A program made the translations under genes and the position numbers. Shown here one piece after another: positions 36,747-48,524 of a DNA stretch of 64,000 nt. The notes beneath the pieces are model-generated. The model saw nothing but the letters and a program-made list of their open reading frames with translations. It ran no database searches and was not told where the DNA came from. This DNA comes from Panaeolus papilionaceus (lineage: Eukaryota; Basidiomycota; Agaricomycetes; Agaricales): contig JADNRZ010000026.1 of assembly GCA_015501605.1 (NCBI GenBank), forward strand, positions 62,001 to 126,000, read 5' to 3'. Numbering within the stretch: the stretch's first letter is position 1; every line of letters begins with the position of its first letter.

Positions 36747-37253
36747 CGCCCACCCATCTCGACATGATTCCGAGTCGTAGTGTGTCCGATGAAGGAGATC
36801 ATCATGGGGAGGGATGATTGAAAGATAAAATATCTGCATCATTTTGTGAAGATGTAATGTCTAAATGGTGTCGAATTGTTGGGTGGATGGTAGGAAATTT
36901 TATTGTATTATGAAATTATTCTACGACATTCCGATCCTTTTGTAAACGATGATACAGTCCTCCATACGAGGGTTTTTATTCCAATGCCCGGACGTTAGAA
37001 TGAGAATCCTGGCAGTGTTATTCTGGGCATAGAGACTCACAACCTGGATTCGCCACAGGCCGCAGGTTCAAGACTTGCAACTTAAAGCATCGTCACCGGA
37101 TAAAAGAATCACATTCGCTAGTCTATTACAGCAGTAACAGCATTTACAATAAATACTGAAGATATATCCGGTACACATGTCCCAAGAAACATCGCCATCG
37201 CGTCAGGGTCAATGAGTCGACTTGGCGTTGGTCTATTGTCTTATTTTCAGGGA
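36747..37253 (-). repeat. Remnant of MFS gene 3' flank, second copy
   Basis: Nearly identical to 22425-22925. It ends at the same switch into repeat R, so loss of the MFS gene happened before the tandem duplication. No gene. Confidence 0.6.
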
Positions 37254-38999
37254 GTTGTTGCAGTCATGGTCGTGGAGTGTACTGAAATTTTCTTGAACTA
37301 GTGTCCAGGTATTGACACTAGTGGGAACCGAGAAGAAAGATCAAAAGCAAGTGCGATGATCACAGTTGGAGGGACGAGAAAAATAGTGACTGCAGGACAT
37401 GATAGTCAGTCCCGGATCAGACAGAGTTGATGAACGGACAAAAATCGACTGACTGTAACACCCTTTTCTCTGTCTCTAGAACGTCTTGAATATGTAGAAG
37501 AGACGAACGGCTTTGCAAGGGACCACGCTACGCGATGGAATTGTTCGATATTGAACTCGCGATCAACTTGCCTTTCTTGTTCATGAGCATCCCTCACACG
37601 GCTCCATTATCTGCACTGCATTAGCCAATAGCGCCAACATTTTGACGAATTTTCGTCATCGTCATTTTAGCCTTTATCATGCGATAAAGATTGTTCAAAG
37701 GGTCGCATCCAGGTTCCTGAATCAAAGAAGCAGATAGTTTCAGTACTTAGAAGTTAGAACGGTGAAAATCAAAACTAAATAACTCACTGATCTGCAATGC
37801 TGCAATGCGTCGCTTTCGGCCTCAGGTATTCACCATAAGATCCTTCATGCGAGCTCAGGCAGGGAAAAACATACTTCTTCAAGTTGTCGTTGCAAACCTC
37901 TTACATCAAAAAGAAGAACGGGAAATGCCTGAGATATTTTGGTATTGGAGGCCAGAATGAGTACGGACACGAGTTATTCAAGTAAGAACAGCTATAAGCC
38001 TATTAATCCGACAGAACCTGCATTATGAAGACAGAACCAGCGAAGAATAGAAATATCGGATAATGCGTGCTGGCATTAAAGGCCTTCTACCTCCACTTGT
38101 GCTTGTACTCAACCAATCTTGGCACAAAAAGCTTGTATTTGTCGGCTGGACGGATGCAGAAGTCGATCGCATGAAGGTAGTTATAAATTTATGGCGGTGG
38201 CGGTGGGGAGCAGGGGATGATGAGCGGGATGCTGAAGCGGGTGATGCACCCTGAACAGAAAGATTGGAACTAGACGGTGTTAGGTAGGATGTTGAGCGAG
38301 CTTCCAGAGTTGCAGAAACGCGCATACAGTAACATATTACATGAATGTCGGACTATGTACAGTAGGCTCGTGACCAGCTTGGATGCCATTTGTCTGTCGA
38401 CAACTCCGACGATGCTGCAGTAAGTAACATCAAGTTATCAATTCCTATCCAATAACACAGATTAATTTATGTTAGGGCTGTGGTGTTTTGTTTGTACCGC
38501 TCCAAAAAGGTAGACTGGTGACGCAGTCCCTCACCCGAGGCATCAGCCTCCGTGAGGCCGGGTGAGGGGCCAGTCACAGGTCTACCAAAAAGGGACGGTT
38601 ACAGTGTCTCACCGTCATGTGACACACCCCTACAACTTGACACAGTGAGGTAGAAAGCCTGCGCGCGCGCAGGTATACGGGGACGCGCACTTGTTTTTAT
38701 GCACGCGTCTTCATTAATACGTAGTAGCGCATGTATATACGAAGTCATGAAGCTAGAAGTTGTTTGTGTCGATTAATGTACATGAATCAATGAAATTGGA
38801 TTGTGTGAAAATGGCCCTCCACAAAAATGTATTGGCCTACTGTGCAATAACACGCAAGCGCATGCATATGAAGCATGTACCAGATTTTTGAGGGTAAGTA
38901 GGGTTATACGTGACGCAAGATTGAGAGTGAAATAGTCATATTTGCGATGCCTAGAGCTATTATAATACAAATATTCAATGATTAAAATTAGCTATAAAG
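37254..38999 (-). repeat. Repeat R, copy 3
   Basis: Near-identical to 22926-24667, including the same disrupted frames, the foldback and the CG palindrome, and it retains the empty site for the solo LTR. Very low divergence suggests a recent duplication or gene conversion. Confidence 0.7.
38509..38586. repeat. 78-bp foldback, copy 2
   Basis: Same imperfect palindrome as at 24181-24258, opening GGTAGACTGGTGAC and closing CAGTCACAGGTCTACC. The accompanying 16-bp CG palindrome is at 38658-38673. Confidence 0.75.
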
Positions 39000-39001
39000 T
39001 G

Positions 39002-39613
39002 CTACTGTAGTAGCAGTCCATTTCAACCCCACAACACACTGCCATGGCCGACAAACTCATAAACCGAAGCATTGAATCCCTGCTCCTGCTGCTGCCTATC
39101 AAGAGATGACAACGAAGGAGCATCTCTACAAAATCGCAGTCGACATTTACTGTGATGAACAGGAGCTTGCTCAGGGTCCCAAGATCAGCTATGTGTCCTG
39201 CAGCCTTCGAAAGATTGCTATCCGTGTCTCGGATATTCACTACGAGGAGACTGGTATGCTGAGGATGAGGAGGACAGCAGTGGGGAGGATGAGGATGCCG
39301 AGGACGAGGATAGGGGCTTGGAGGAGGAAGAGGAGACCGGGGATGATGATGATTGATGTGATCAATCATCGGTTCCGGCCTTATTTTGGCCGGTGTGTCA
39401 AATAGTGGGAATGCCATCAAATCGCATTTCACCACCATTTTTTTATTTTCTCCTCATCCTCTTCGTTTTCCGCTTAGATATTTCATATGAACATTTTATG
39501 GACTTGTTGCTATACGTAGAATTTTGTTTCATGTATTTTCGTTATGTATTCGAACTTTTATTTAATTTATTCATTTTTGGTGTGTCACATGACGGTTACA
39601 TACTGTACCAGAT
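39002..39613 (+). repeat. Gene 3'-end fragment with acidic tail, copy 2, and unique 3' sequence
   Basis: Here the fragment runs further than in copy 1: the acidic frame continues as RGLEEEEETGDDDD and stops at about 39356, as expected of a genuine C-terminus. 39357-39613 is AT-rich and shows no gene; it is the stretch replaced by the helicase/DUF6589 block in unit 1. Confidence 0.5.
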
Positions 39614-40521
39614 CTAGAAGTCCTGCGAAAGTTTTCAGCTGGTGGGAAAAAAAAAAAGTAACTCGCACTGCCGCGTCACGAGTAATGAAAGTGGCAGTGC
39701 GGTCCCAGATCGGCATATCATATACGAGTCTACTACTGACAATGCAAGTACCAATAACATCCATCCCTGCCACAATGTCCATGAGGTATGGAACGGTCCG
39801 GCTGAAAACCAACAACCGCACAGGTAATCCCGCGGTGCATAGTGCATCCCCAAAAACACGAATAATATACGTCTGCACGGTGTGATCGTCGCATTGATCT
39901 AGACCATCTATTACAATGACCAACGGCCTCTGCGGTAGTTCTTGTTGTTTGAGTTTCAGCAAGGGCTGAATGATGAGCTGGTCGAGCTGTTTTTCCAGGT
40001 TGCGTCGAAGAACAATTGGGTCGTGCTGAATCGACCCCGCCACGTGCTGCTGCATGGCTGGTATCGCCATACAGAGTTGATATGTGATGGTCGGTATGAG
40101 CAATCCTCGTCTTCCTAAGTCTGGATGTCGCCATTTGAAAAAGAAATTGGCTGCCAGAATCTCCTTCTTCTCCAAGTGCTCACACAACGCTCGTGCCATT
40201 GTCGATTTCCCGCTTCCTGCTGGTCCAAAGACGACTTTGATTGCATTTTGCGATGAGAGAGGACTGGAAGTCCATGCCACGAGGTCGCGCACAACCAAGT
40301 TTTGAGCTTTATTAGGCAACTTTGGCTCGTTGCACTGCTCGTCCGAGTCGTATAAAGCACCTGGTGCAATACATTTGCTGAGTATCTCCATCACTGCGCC
40401 AGAAAGTTAGATGAGGACGGGTGCGTAGTTAGCATACACGCGCACCATTGGTTCCACTGTAGTGATTGTGCTGCGTAATCACAGAATCTTGAATCATCCC
40501 CCTTTCGATAAGAGCCACCAT
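39585..40521 (-). pseudogene. NACHT-domain gene, copy C, 3' truncated
   Basis: Exon 1 40521-40446 (MVALIERG), intron 40445-40394, exon 2 from 40393. Walker A and Walker B (LVIVIDGLDQCDDHTVQTY) are intact. Truncated at the same poly-T tract as copies A and B, then it runs into flank to a stop at 39585. The common truncation point shows that an already broken unit was multiplied. Confidence 0.8.
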
Positions 40522-41914
40522 GCTTTCTGCTGCGTTGTGTTGGTCACTGGTGGAGGAGTGGTCTACTAAAAGTTTGTGTGTGAGGTAGGGGCGAAAGCAA
40601 GAAGGGGCTGGTCAGTCAAACAGCACATCCACAGCATTGCTATGTGTTGTTTCTCACCTCCATTTTCAACGACGTGCGTTGTGTTTAGTTGTGTTAAGGA
40701 ACTGTTTGATATTATCAGGTTAGTCCTCGGGGGTGTAGCCATAGATGCGAGTCGTGATGGTGTTCTTGGATGAAGTGCTTATTCTGGTATGTAAACCAAA
40801 GGTAGGTTGGTCGTTGTATGAACAATAACGATGAGCGAAGGGTTCGGAAATACAGCAAATGCACTGCAAGGAAGCACAGCGTTGAAACGTGCCCAACTTA
40901 GGACTTGGACCGTGGTCTGTTCATGTCTAAAAATGGCTGCCCATGTTGAGGTATGTCTATTTCATGGGCCGACTGTAAAATTGCGTGTTGATGTTTAAGC
41001 CGGGTTTGAATCAGGGTCGCTGTCGACTCGCTCAGCTTTTGCGACGTCCCGTTTCGCCTTTTCCTGCGGCCTTCTTTCTCTGCTGTTCTTGGTGCTCCAG
41101 TCAGGCAAGTCTCAGGGCCTCCATTAACATTAACTGAAGAGGGGATGTGATTTAGCAAGTGTTGAAACACGACTGGGGGATATATGAGCTCTTCAACATC
41201 CTGGGCACCCATACCAATGATCCCTGGAACGCACATTCCTTGTGAATAAATATTAGTGCACTAAGAGACGTCAGTTGAAGGTCTCGTAATGTCTTGAAGA
41301 GTGTTGTAATTCTGAATTGAAAATGGCAAAACACGGGACATCTCGTCCAAGCTTTCCGTGAAACCCATTTAAAAACTGTCTCGCGACATTGGTAGAACTT
41401 TCAGCGTTTATATTGTAGTCTTCCCTCCCCGATAAAATACCATGATTTCTACTGAAAACGCACAGAGAATGTAATTAGGAACGACAAGGACGTGGCAGAT
41501 TTGATTGATTCACGTACCACTTGGATAAATAAACGGAAAATTATCATCCCTAGTTCGTTTTGAAAACACTTGCGAGTTTAAAAGGAAAAATAATCATACC
41601 CAAGGACGCTATACCAATCATAGTGATGCTTCCAGGTCAAGTCAAAGGAGCACACCAGGAGCACACGAAAAGTACCAGAAGATAGATACTTGGCATATGC
41701 AACCCTCCAGAATCCGATGCAGCCGTTGGCTTTCCAGGATCTTTAATTAGCACCACATCAAGAGACATCAAGTCAGGAGGAAAAGCAGTAAGAAAGCCAG
41801 CGAGCAAGACACACAGTACTCAATATAGTCACTGATTAGAGCACAACAACAACGACAGAGCTCAGCGGACGAGAACAAGTTGAGGAGGTGACGTTGAGGA
41901 CAACCCCAAATTGA
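39614..41914 (-). repeat. NACHT repeat unit, copy C
   Basis: Same limits as copy B. Its right edge AACCCCAAATTGATGG meets the DIRS-like element instead of the HAM1-like copy. The 1.4 kb 5' of the NACHT ATG (40522-41914) has no intact gene. Confidence 0.75.
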
Positions 41915-42644
41915 TGGATAAGATGTTTATTTCAGCGTGTACGTGTGTACGAAGAATTATATAATATTTTTTAGATAAATAATAATAAATATCATGAGAT
42001 AAATGACAAACTGTGAAAGGGTTCATAGTTTGTTGAGGTGCGGGGGTCGTTTGGCGACGCCTCGAAAATGCATTGAGAAAAGCATTTCGACGGGTCACGG
42101 GAGCCTGACGCGTGAGGTTCTCGACTGACGCGTGTAAGTCACCGAAATTCGGGACTAACGCGTCCAACCTTTCGCGTCTGGCCCATGTGTGAAGCGTGCT
42201 GCCAAACGACCAGAGCGCCTGGTGAGGCCCAAGGCGATCCGAGCTGGATGCCAAGTTCCGTACCAAGTGGAGTGGAGCTCACTACTGGCAACTTGGTGTC
42301 CCAGCTTGGAAGCCGGGTTGCCGTGCCAAATGGAGCGACGCTCCACCTCAGGATTGTGGTAAGTGAGTCAATTCTTGGATAACGAGAAAACTGATTGATT
42401 CTATATTCTAAGAAGAGTCTATAAGTGCAGTGATTGTAGAGTAAAAGTCCGAGACATGCGACATGACTGAGTGAAGGATGAGCTTGAGAAATGTAAGTTA
42501 ATGATGAGAACAATAAAGCATAAACCTTGATGAGAGCAATAGACGTGAACATGAAATACAGGATGGAGCAATGAATAATGATAGAAATAAGAAGAGGTTC
42601 ATGATGATGAAGCGATGAATTGATGAGTTGAACTGATAATAATT

Positions 42645-45600
42645 TTAAGTGTTGCTATCAGAAATCGTGTCCGATGATACCGAGTGCCTGATCCTGAATT
42701 CCTCCATCGCGCTTGAAAGTTGACTTTGAGCCCTGGCATATGCGCGAGAGGTGCACATAGGAATAATTTCCTCCATTCGTCTCCAATATAGTAGGAAGGC
42801 CAATGAGGACCAACCTCCTGTGGCTGCAACGACTTCACATCAGCAATTTCTGATTTTGGCCTGTAGCTCCGAGTAGCGTGAGAGCCATCACCTGTAGTTT
42901 GCCTCTTGGCACTGTAGCGTGCTGTAGCACTGTAGTACTCTGGAGTGTTATGTCATTCATCAGAGGTAATACAGATTTTTATTATGCTAGTATGGAGCCA
43001 TCAGTAGTTGTCTTCCATTCATCTATACATATTCTGAGTATTAATTATAGAGTTTTGGATACCATTCTAAGGAAAAACAAGTTCATAGTCATCATCTAAT
43101 ATATAAAGCTAGTACACTAATATAGTTTTCGTGAACTTAAGTTAATTTCAGGCTATCAGTTTGTAGCAATTGCCAGTGTAGGTCACGGTGGTGGTCTTAT
43201 ATATTTCTGTGCTGAGGCCTGGATGATCAGGCTATAAAATAATAATTAATTGACATTCATATAAGCTACATTAGAAGCAAAAATAATGAAACAACATATC
43301 ATCTTAATTTTACGAGGACTTATTCCAAAATATCATCTCTTATTGATGACGAAAAACTTCAAAAGTTCGATGTTTAAGCAATGGGTGTGGTCATGTGACC
43401 AAAAGTCACGTCCAAAACCGAACCGTTCGATTTTTTTGCCGTTTTTGACCGCTCCGTGCCGGGCGCGTGAAACGATGACAAATCCATCTGAAAAATCATT
43501 TCTTGTTCGTGTTTGCAAACTTGTCCATTCTTTCCTTCAACTACCATCTTCTGTACACCATACACATCCACCTCCACCATTCTACACATGCTTCTCTACT
43601 AAAGGGTGGTAAGTTTATGTTTCGTGACAGCATAAGACACATTGTTGATGATGGTTTCATAGTGTGTCATTGGGCATTTGGTGTTGAGCTGGCAGTATTG
43701 AGACATTCTGGTATGTTCTCTTGCTCTCGCTTTTTACCTTTTACTTATTTATTCTGACTGGACAGTAATTCTAAGCCTCCTCTTCCTCTACCCTCTCCTT
43801 AGTTACTTCTCCCTCTGACTTCTCTGTCTTCTTCAGCCTCATCTTCCATTTCTCCACAGTTTCAGCCTCTACTTTCCAGGTAACAGGTAAGTGTCTCTGG
43901 CTATTCACATGTTCTAATACTCATGTTTCTTTTTCCTATAGGAGAGCTCTTTATGAGCTTGTAGCAATTTGCCCCCTTATATTTCTGCTCTCATCATTTG
44001 CGAAGATCCTCTATTTTTTTTTTTTGTAGTTCATTTGGTCATTTTTATTATTTAACATCTGTATTTTGATGTATTAGATAGTTTATGAATATATATTTTT
44101 TCTCCTTCTAATTTTTATTTGTTAATTGAGTCGTATTTTGAATTGTATATGATATTTTGATGATTGAAAATTACACTATGGAATGCAGACCTACTTATGT
44201 AGTGGTCTGTAGCCCTCTCATAGCATTCTGTAGCATTTTGTAGCATGAAGGGAGCACTACGTAGTACTATGGACACATGGGAGAGTGCTACGTAAAGGGG
44301 TACCCATGCTACAGCACTACAGTGCTACGTAGTGTTACGTAGTACTCTGTAGCCCTGACAGAAATTGCTGATGCAGCCGAAACACCTGCTAGGAGCAGGG
44401 TGACTGCTCCGCCTATCCGGAAACTATGACCTGAGACATGGTCTAGAGACGTCTTCGACCAGATCCCGTTGATGGTGGAAATGAACTTGTCTTTGAGGAG
44501 GTGGCACCATCTGCCATGGGAGTCCCTGTATGCGAAGAAAGACATCTCCGGAGGGCAATCCCGGTTAACTGATAAATGTGTAAGCAAAGCCCTAACTGGG
44601 CAGAGCTCGTTGTTCCTGCTTGTGAGGTGTATTGAAGCACCCTCCTGCTTCGTGCTCTTGGTCCATGGTATGCGAATGCTGACTGATATATTTTCCGAGT
44701 CGCATATGGTGCGGTAAGTGACATCGGCCGATGCACAAGTGACATTGTAGAGGGGATTGAATGATGATGGGGATTTTACTGTGGTTTCTCCTAAACGACG
44801 GCAACCAAAGAAAGTTGTCGTGGCTACTGCCCATGTGGCGGCGTCATATGGATTGGAGGGATTGAGAGATTTTCGTAGTGCATGAAGGTGGTCGATGGAT
44901 ACTGGAGCACGAAGTGGGCGCTTGTGATGCGTACCCTGTTTTCTGGCCACCATTCTAGCTTGGCCCACCCAAGCGTTGTCTCCGTTCCATGCTGCTCTGT
45001 GCGTGACATGCCATTGGCGGATGCCTGAAAGCCAGGATCCAATTGTCTTGCCCTCGTATGAGCCTTTGCAATGAGCGACAAAGGCTGCAAGTAGAGGAGC
45101 TGATGCAGGCATCCGATCCTCTTCGGGAATGCTGAATGAGTCACAGAACTGATGGAAACGCAGTATACCCGCCCCATAGACCGATCTGAATTAGCATTGA
45201 TAAGTGAGTTAGCCGTTTTGATTGTGAATCTTGATTCTGACCTTGTGCTGGGAGCGATGGCCTCCACAATTGCATTGTAAGTCTGGTCCACCAACGATGG
45301 TGGTAATTGGGACTCCAGCGCTGCTCGTTGGCGTATGGAGTATGGGCTAGACCATCGTGTCAGCCTTTGGGCTGCTGGGACTTTGGGTCGGAGCACCTCG
45401 TTAGCCACTAAAGCTGATGCTTGGCCTTCCTTGAGAAGCGTAGCGAAACGGGATGAATACTTGTTATTCAGGGAGGATGGAGGTCGACACTGAGGTCGAT
45501 GCAACTCCCTTGGTTGAGAATGTGATGAAGGTGACGGGGTAATGAAGGAAAAGGATGATGATGAAGGGCGTGGAAGCGCGCTGGGAGAAAGGATGGATGA

Positions 45601-45906
45601 TGTGCTTGGGTTAATGAGATTGTTTTCCATGGGCTTGGGTTTTTGTAAACTATCTGGTCGGATGAAGGAAAATGAAAAAGAGCGTCGATGTTGTGGCGAA
45701 AGATGTGGGGGTGGCTTTAGATTAGGAATGGGGGATGGTGAAGGGACTGGAGGGGAAATGGGATTTTTAGGTAGTGAGGTTGATCGTCTAATAAAGGAGT
45801 GCGAATTAAAGGAAAAAGATTTTGACGTTTCAGGGCGCTTGGGTTGCGGATCGACCAAGTCCCTTGCGGTGTTCCAGACCGAAGAATTATTGCTACTAAT
45901 AGACAT
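42645..45906 (-). pseudogene. DIRS tyrosine recombinase, interrupted by an inverted-repeat element
   Basis: Site-specific recombinase that would integrate the DIRS circle. The N-terminal 200 residues are Ser/Pro-rich. Exon 1 begins at 45906 and ends at STR; an intron of about 55 bp precedes SVYGAGILRFHQFCDSFSIP. A SAM-like DNA-binding region follows (TIGSWLSGIRQWHVTHRAAW). Catalytic features: GCRRLGET (box I Arg), HSFRIGG (HxxR), and, beyond the 1536-bp insertion, EVVAATGGW...FLLYWRR with the nucleophilic Tyr. Removing the insertion and one 2-bp duplicate restores the frame. Stop at 42645. Confidence 0.88.
42838..44373. mobile_element. Inverted-repeat DNA element, 1536 bp, inside the recombinase gene
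   Basis: Perfect 15-bp terminal inverted repeats CATCAGCAATTTCTG at 42838 and the complement ending at 44373, flanked by a 2-bp duplication (CA at 42836-42837 and 44374-44375). Subterminal regions are packed with CTGTAG and CTACGTAG-type short repeats (42860-42950 and 44190-44355). No transposase is recognisable in the AT-rich interior, so it is non-autonomous. The superfamily is uncertain. Confidence 0.85.
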
Positions 45907-48524
45907 GAGAGAAAAATTCTGAAAGTTCCTCTGGGAGCGTAAAGTCCAAATCTAAATGATCTTCCGGACGACCAAGCTCTCCGCGTGAGATTGGGTCGGC
46001 CGGATTATCTGCTGAAGCAACATAAACGAGAGAAGGGGTGATGAAGAGCGAAAATAAGACAGAGTATGATCTGCGAATTGAGTTATTGATGTGATGGTTA
46101 GGGCTGCGCCCTTTGGTCATGGAGCCGATAGTCCCTTGATTGTCGGAATGAAAGATGACCTCGCATTCTCGGACTCCCTGGAGCTCTAGCAGGTAGATCG
46201 TAAACTCGACCGCCAACGTCTCGAGCCAACAGATGCCCCGGCCTTCCGCCTTCCAATCGTCCTTGAGATGAAAGGCTTTCCATCGTCCCTCTATGATGAC
46301 ACCGATACCCCACGACGTGCTGGCATCCATGAAGATTGAAAGGGACGACACCGGGCCTCTGGGGCGCAGCTGTCGGAAAAAGGAGGGCTTGCCCAACTCG
46401 TTCTCCCACCATTGCAAATCTGTGATGAGGGATCGGGGAGGGTACAACGAACCCCGATCGTTGCCTTTAAATTTTGCTCCAAAATTTGAAAGAGAGGGGA
46501 GACGGGAACGACCCTCGAGATAGACGATGGTGAGATAACACAGTGATCCGTGTATCTTCTCCACATCTCGAAGCTGACATTGACGCCTGCTGAACGACTT
46601 GATAAAGGTCTGCGTGCGGAAAAGAAACTTCAACCGCTTCTGTTCGGGAAGTGAGACACGATGCTGAGGAAGATCCCAGAGGAGCCCCAGAAAAGTAGTC
46701 GTAAAATTGAAGCATGTGTCGCCCTTTTCAGGGTGCCAGGGAATGCTGAGAGGCGCAATGCGCCGAATGATCTCTCCCCGATCATAAGCATATCAGAAAG
46801 GGCCTTCCTCGAATGGTCCGTCCTCGACAGGGTAACGGAAGATCTTGAGGTCGTCCTCGTATTTGAGGACTGGCTCTACACCTTCCGCGATCCAAATGTC
46901 AACTGCTGCATTGGCGATCATGCCCGAATTGCTACTAGCGCTGGAGAGGCCAAAAGGTGTGGCGTGATCAATGAAGAAATTGCCTGCTGATGGTCCTTGA
47001 AGGACCAACCAACATTTGTGATCTGGAATGACTGGGCATGTGCGATGAAATTTCTCGATATCGAGAGTGCAGGCCTGAGTGCCTAGAGGGGACTTGGCCA
47101 CCTGTATGCATAATTGTCAACAACTTGTCTCCGCATGATTGAATAATGATGTGGGAGAGATAGATTGCAAAACCCTCTACGCTGTGGTATCGGTTTGCTT
47201 GTTCCAATGCCCTACCTTGTTGTAGAGCAGTTGGCAATGACTTGAACTTGAAGGATACTCGTGCCCCCTTGTACCCTGTGGTACGAGAATGCATCAAGCA
47301 TAACTTGTAACTTGTACTTGAGCAGATCTGTCGGCCCTGAGGCTTCCAGGTTCCGCAGACAAACGGCGCTGTCGCGCTAAATGTCGCCGTACTTGAAATG
47401 ACTATATGCCATTAAAACTAGTCGGAAATGGCTGGTGCCTCAGTGTAATCCTTCAGATTACGGCGCTCAGCCTTTGGAAAGTGGTTGGGGAAGAAGGGAG
47501 GAAAGGAAATACATAAAGTGAAATGAGAAACGAGACTCACCATCTCTGCGACACGAGAGGCTGTGTCAAACCTGGTCGGGAAATCATCTTTGCAGATGAA
47601 CGAATTCACCGATGACACCTCCTTCGTTTCCTTTGAGAGGTGCCGACAAATCCTGAGCTTATCGGGTTCCCCAGGGCCTTGGGATTGAACTGCCACAATA
47701 AGCGGCGATGATTGGAAGGGTCCCCTGAGGATACTCTCCACCTCGTTCCTTGTGAATGGGCCTGACATTCTGCCTGATTCTACCTCCCTTTCGATATACT
47801 CCTGGACCTTCTCTGCATGTTCTGATACTGAGGCGTGATTCTTGATAATTATGGTTTCGGTAAGTGCTGGCATTGTTCTCCCAAGCGGGAAACCATGGAT
47901 GATGTTGTGAACGAGTTCTGGATACCGGGAAGTGAGATTGTGTTTGCTGAGGAAGGTTTCGAAAGCGACGGCATTATACGGTGTGATGATTTTGTTGAAT
48001 AGTTGAGGGAGAATGTGAATTGAAGGGTTATAGGGAGGACGGCGGACCACTGTGTCGATGATGGATGGATAATGGAGTATGGGTGGTCGGGCCAGTTCCA
48101 AAAATTGAGTAAGTTCAGTTGGCTGCGATAGCCTTACACTGTCCTGACAGGGCGTGGTGCTTGCGGTCTCCGCAGTAGGAGCATGCGTGAAGTCGGTGAT
48201 TGGCACCGGAGGTGCAGCTGGCTTTACTACCGTGCAGGTTAAAGGCCATGCAGACCTCTTGGTTGTCGGGGGAAAGGAGCTTTCCTCCTTCGTACTTGCT
48301 CCACGATGTCTTTCCTCCTGGGAGAGTCTTTCCCGCTGAAGGGGGATGCTGACTGAGGATATGAGAGGAGTCGGCACAGAGGAGACAGGCAGCGTTTGCC
48401 GAACCAACGCCACCTGCCTTTGGAAAGGGCTTCCCGTTGCTAGCGGGGTAACCCTTTCCCTTGGCGTTATTACCCTGAGTACCCTGTCCCTGCGAACGTC
48501 CAGGGAAACCCGATTTTTGTGCAT
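45896..48524 (-). pseudogene. DIRS reverse transcriptase and RNase H
   Basis: The RT N-terminal part (to about 47541) includes GPGEPDKLRICRHLSKETKE and FPTRFDTASRVAEM. A 439-bp segment with GT...AG borders (47540-47102) separates it from VAKSPLGTQACTLDIEKFHR, exactly where the RT should be continuous. The catalytic motif is YEDD (LKYEDDLKIFR). The RNase H domain follows: FMDASTSWGIGVI, ETLAVEFTIYLL, FHSDNQGTIG and ADNPADPISRG supply the acidic catalytic residues. Stop at 45896, overlapping the recombinase start by 11 bp. The overlap with gag in another frame suggests frameshifting or splicing. I see no certain internal stop, but the element as a whole is broken by insertions elsewhere. Confidence 0.8.

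Noticed and set aside
43286..43757. Two plus-strand frames inside the 42838-44373 element
   Set aside because: No motif, no codon bias, AT-rich composition; most likely chance frames in a non-autonomous element.
45542..45922. Plus-strand frame of 126 codons rich in Lys/Glu
   Set aside because: Antisense shadow of the Ser/Pro-rich N-terminus of the recombinase gene.
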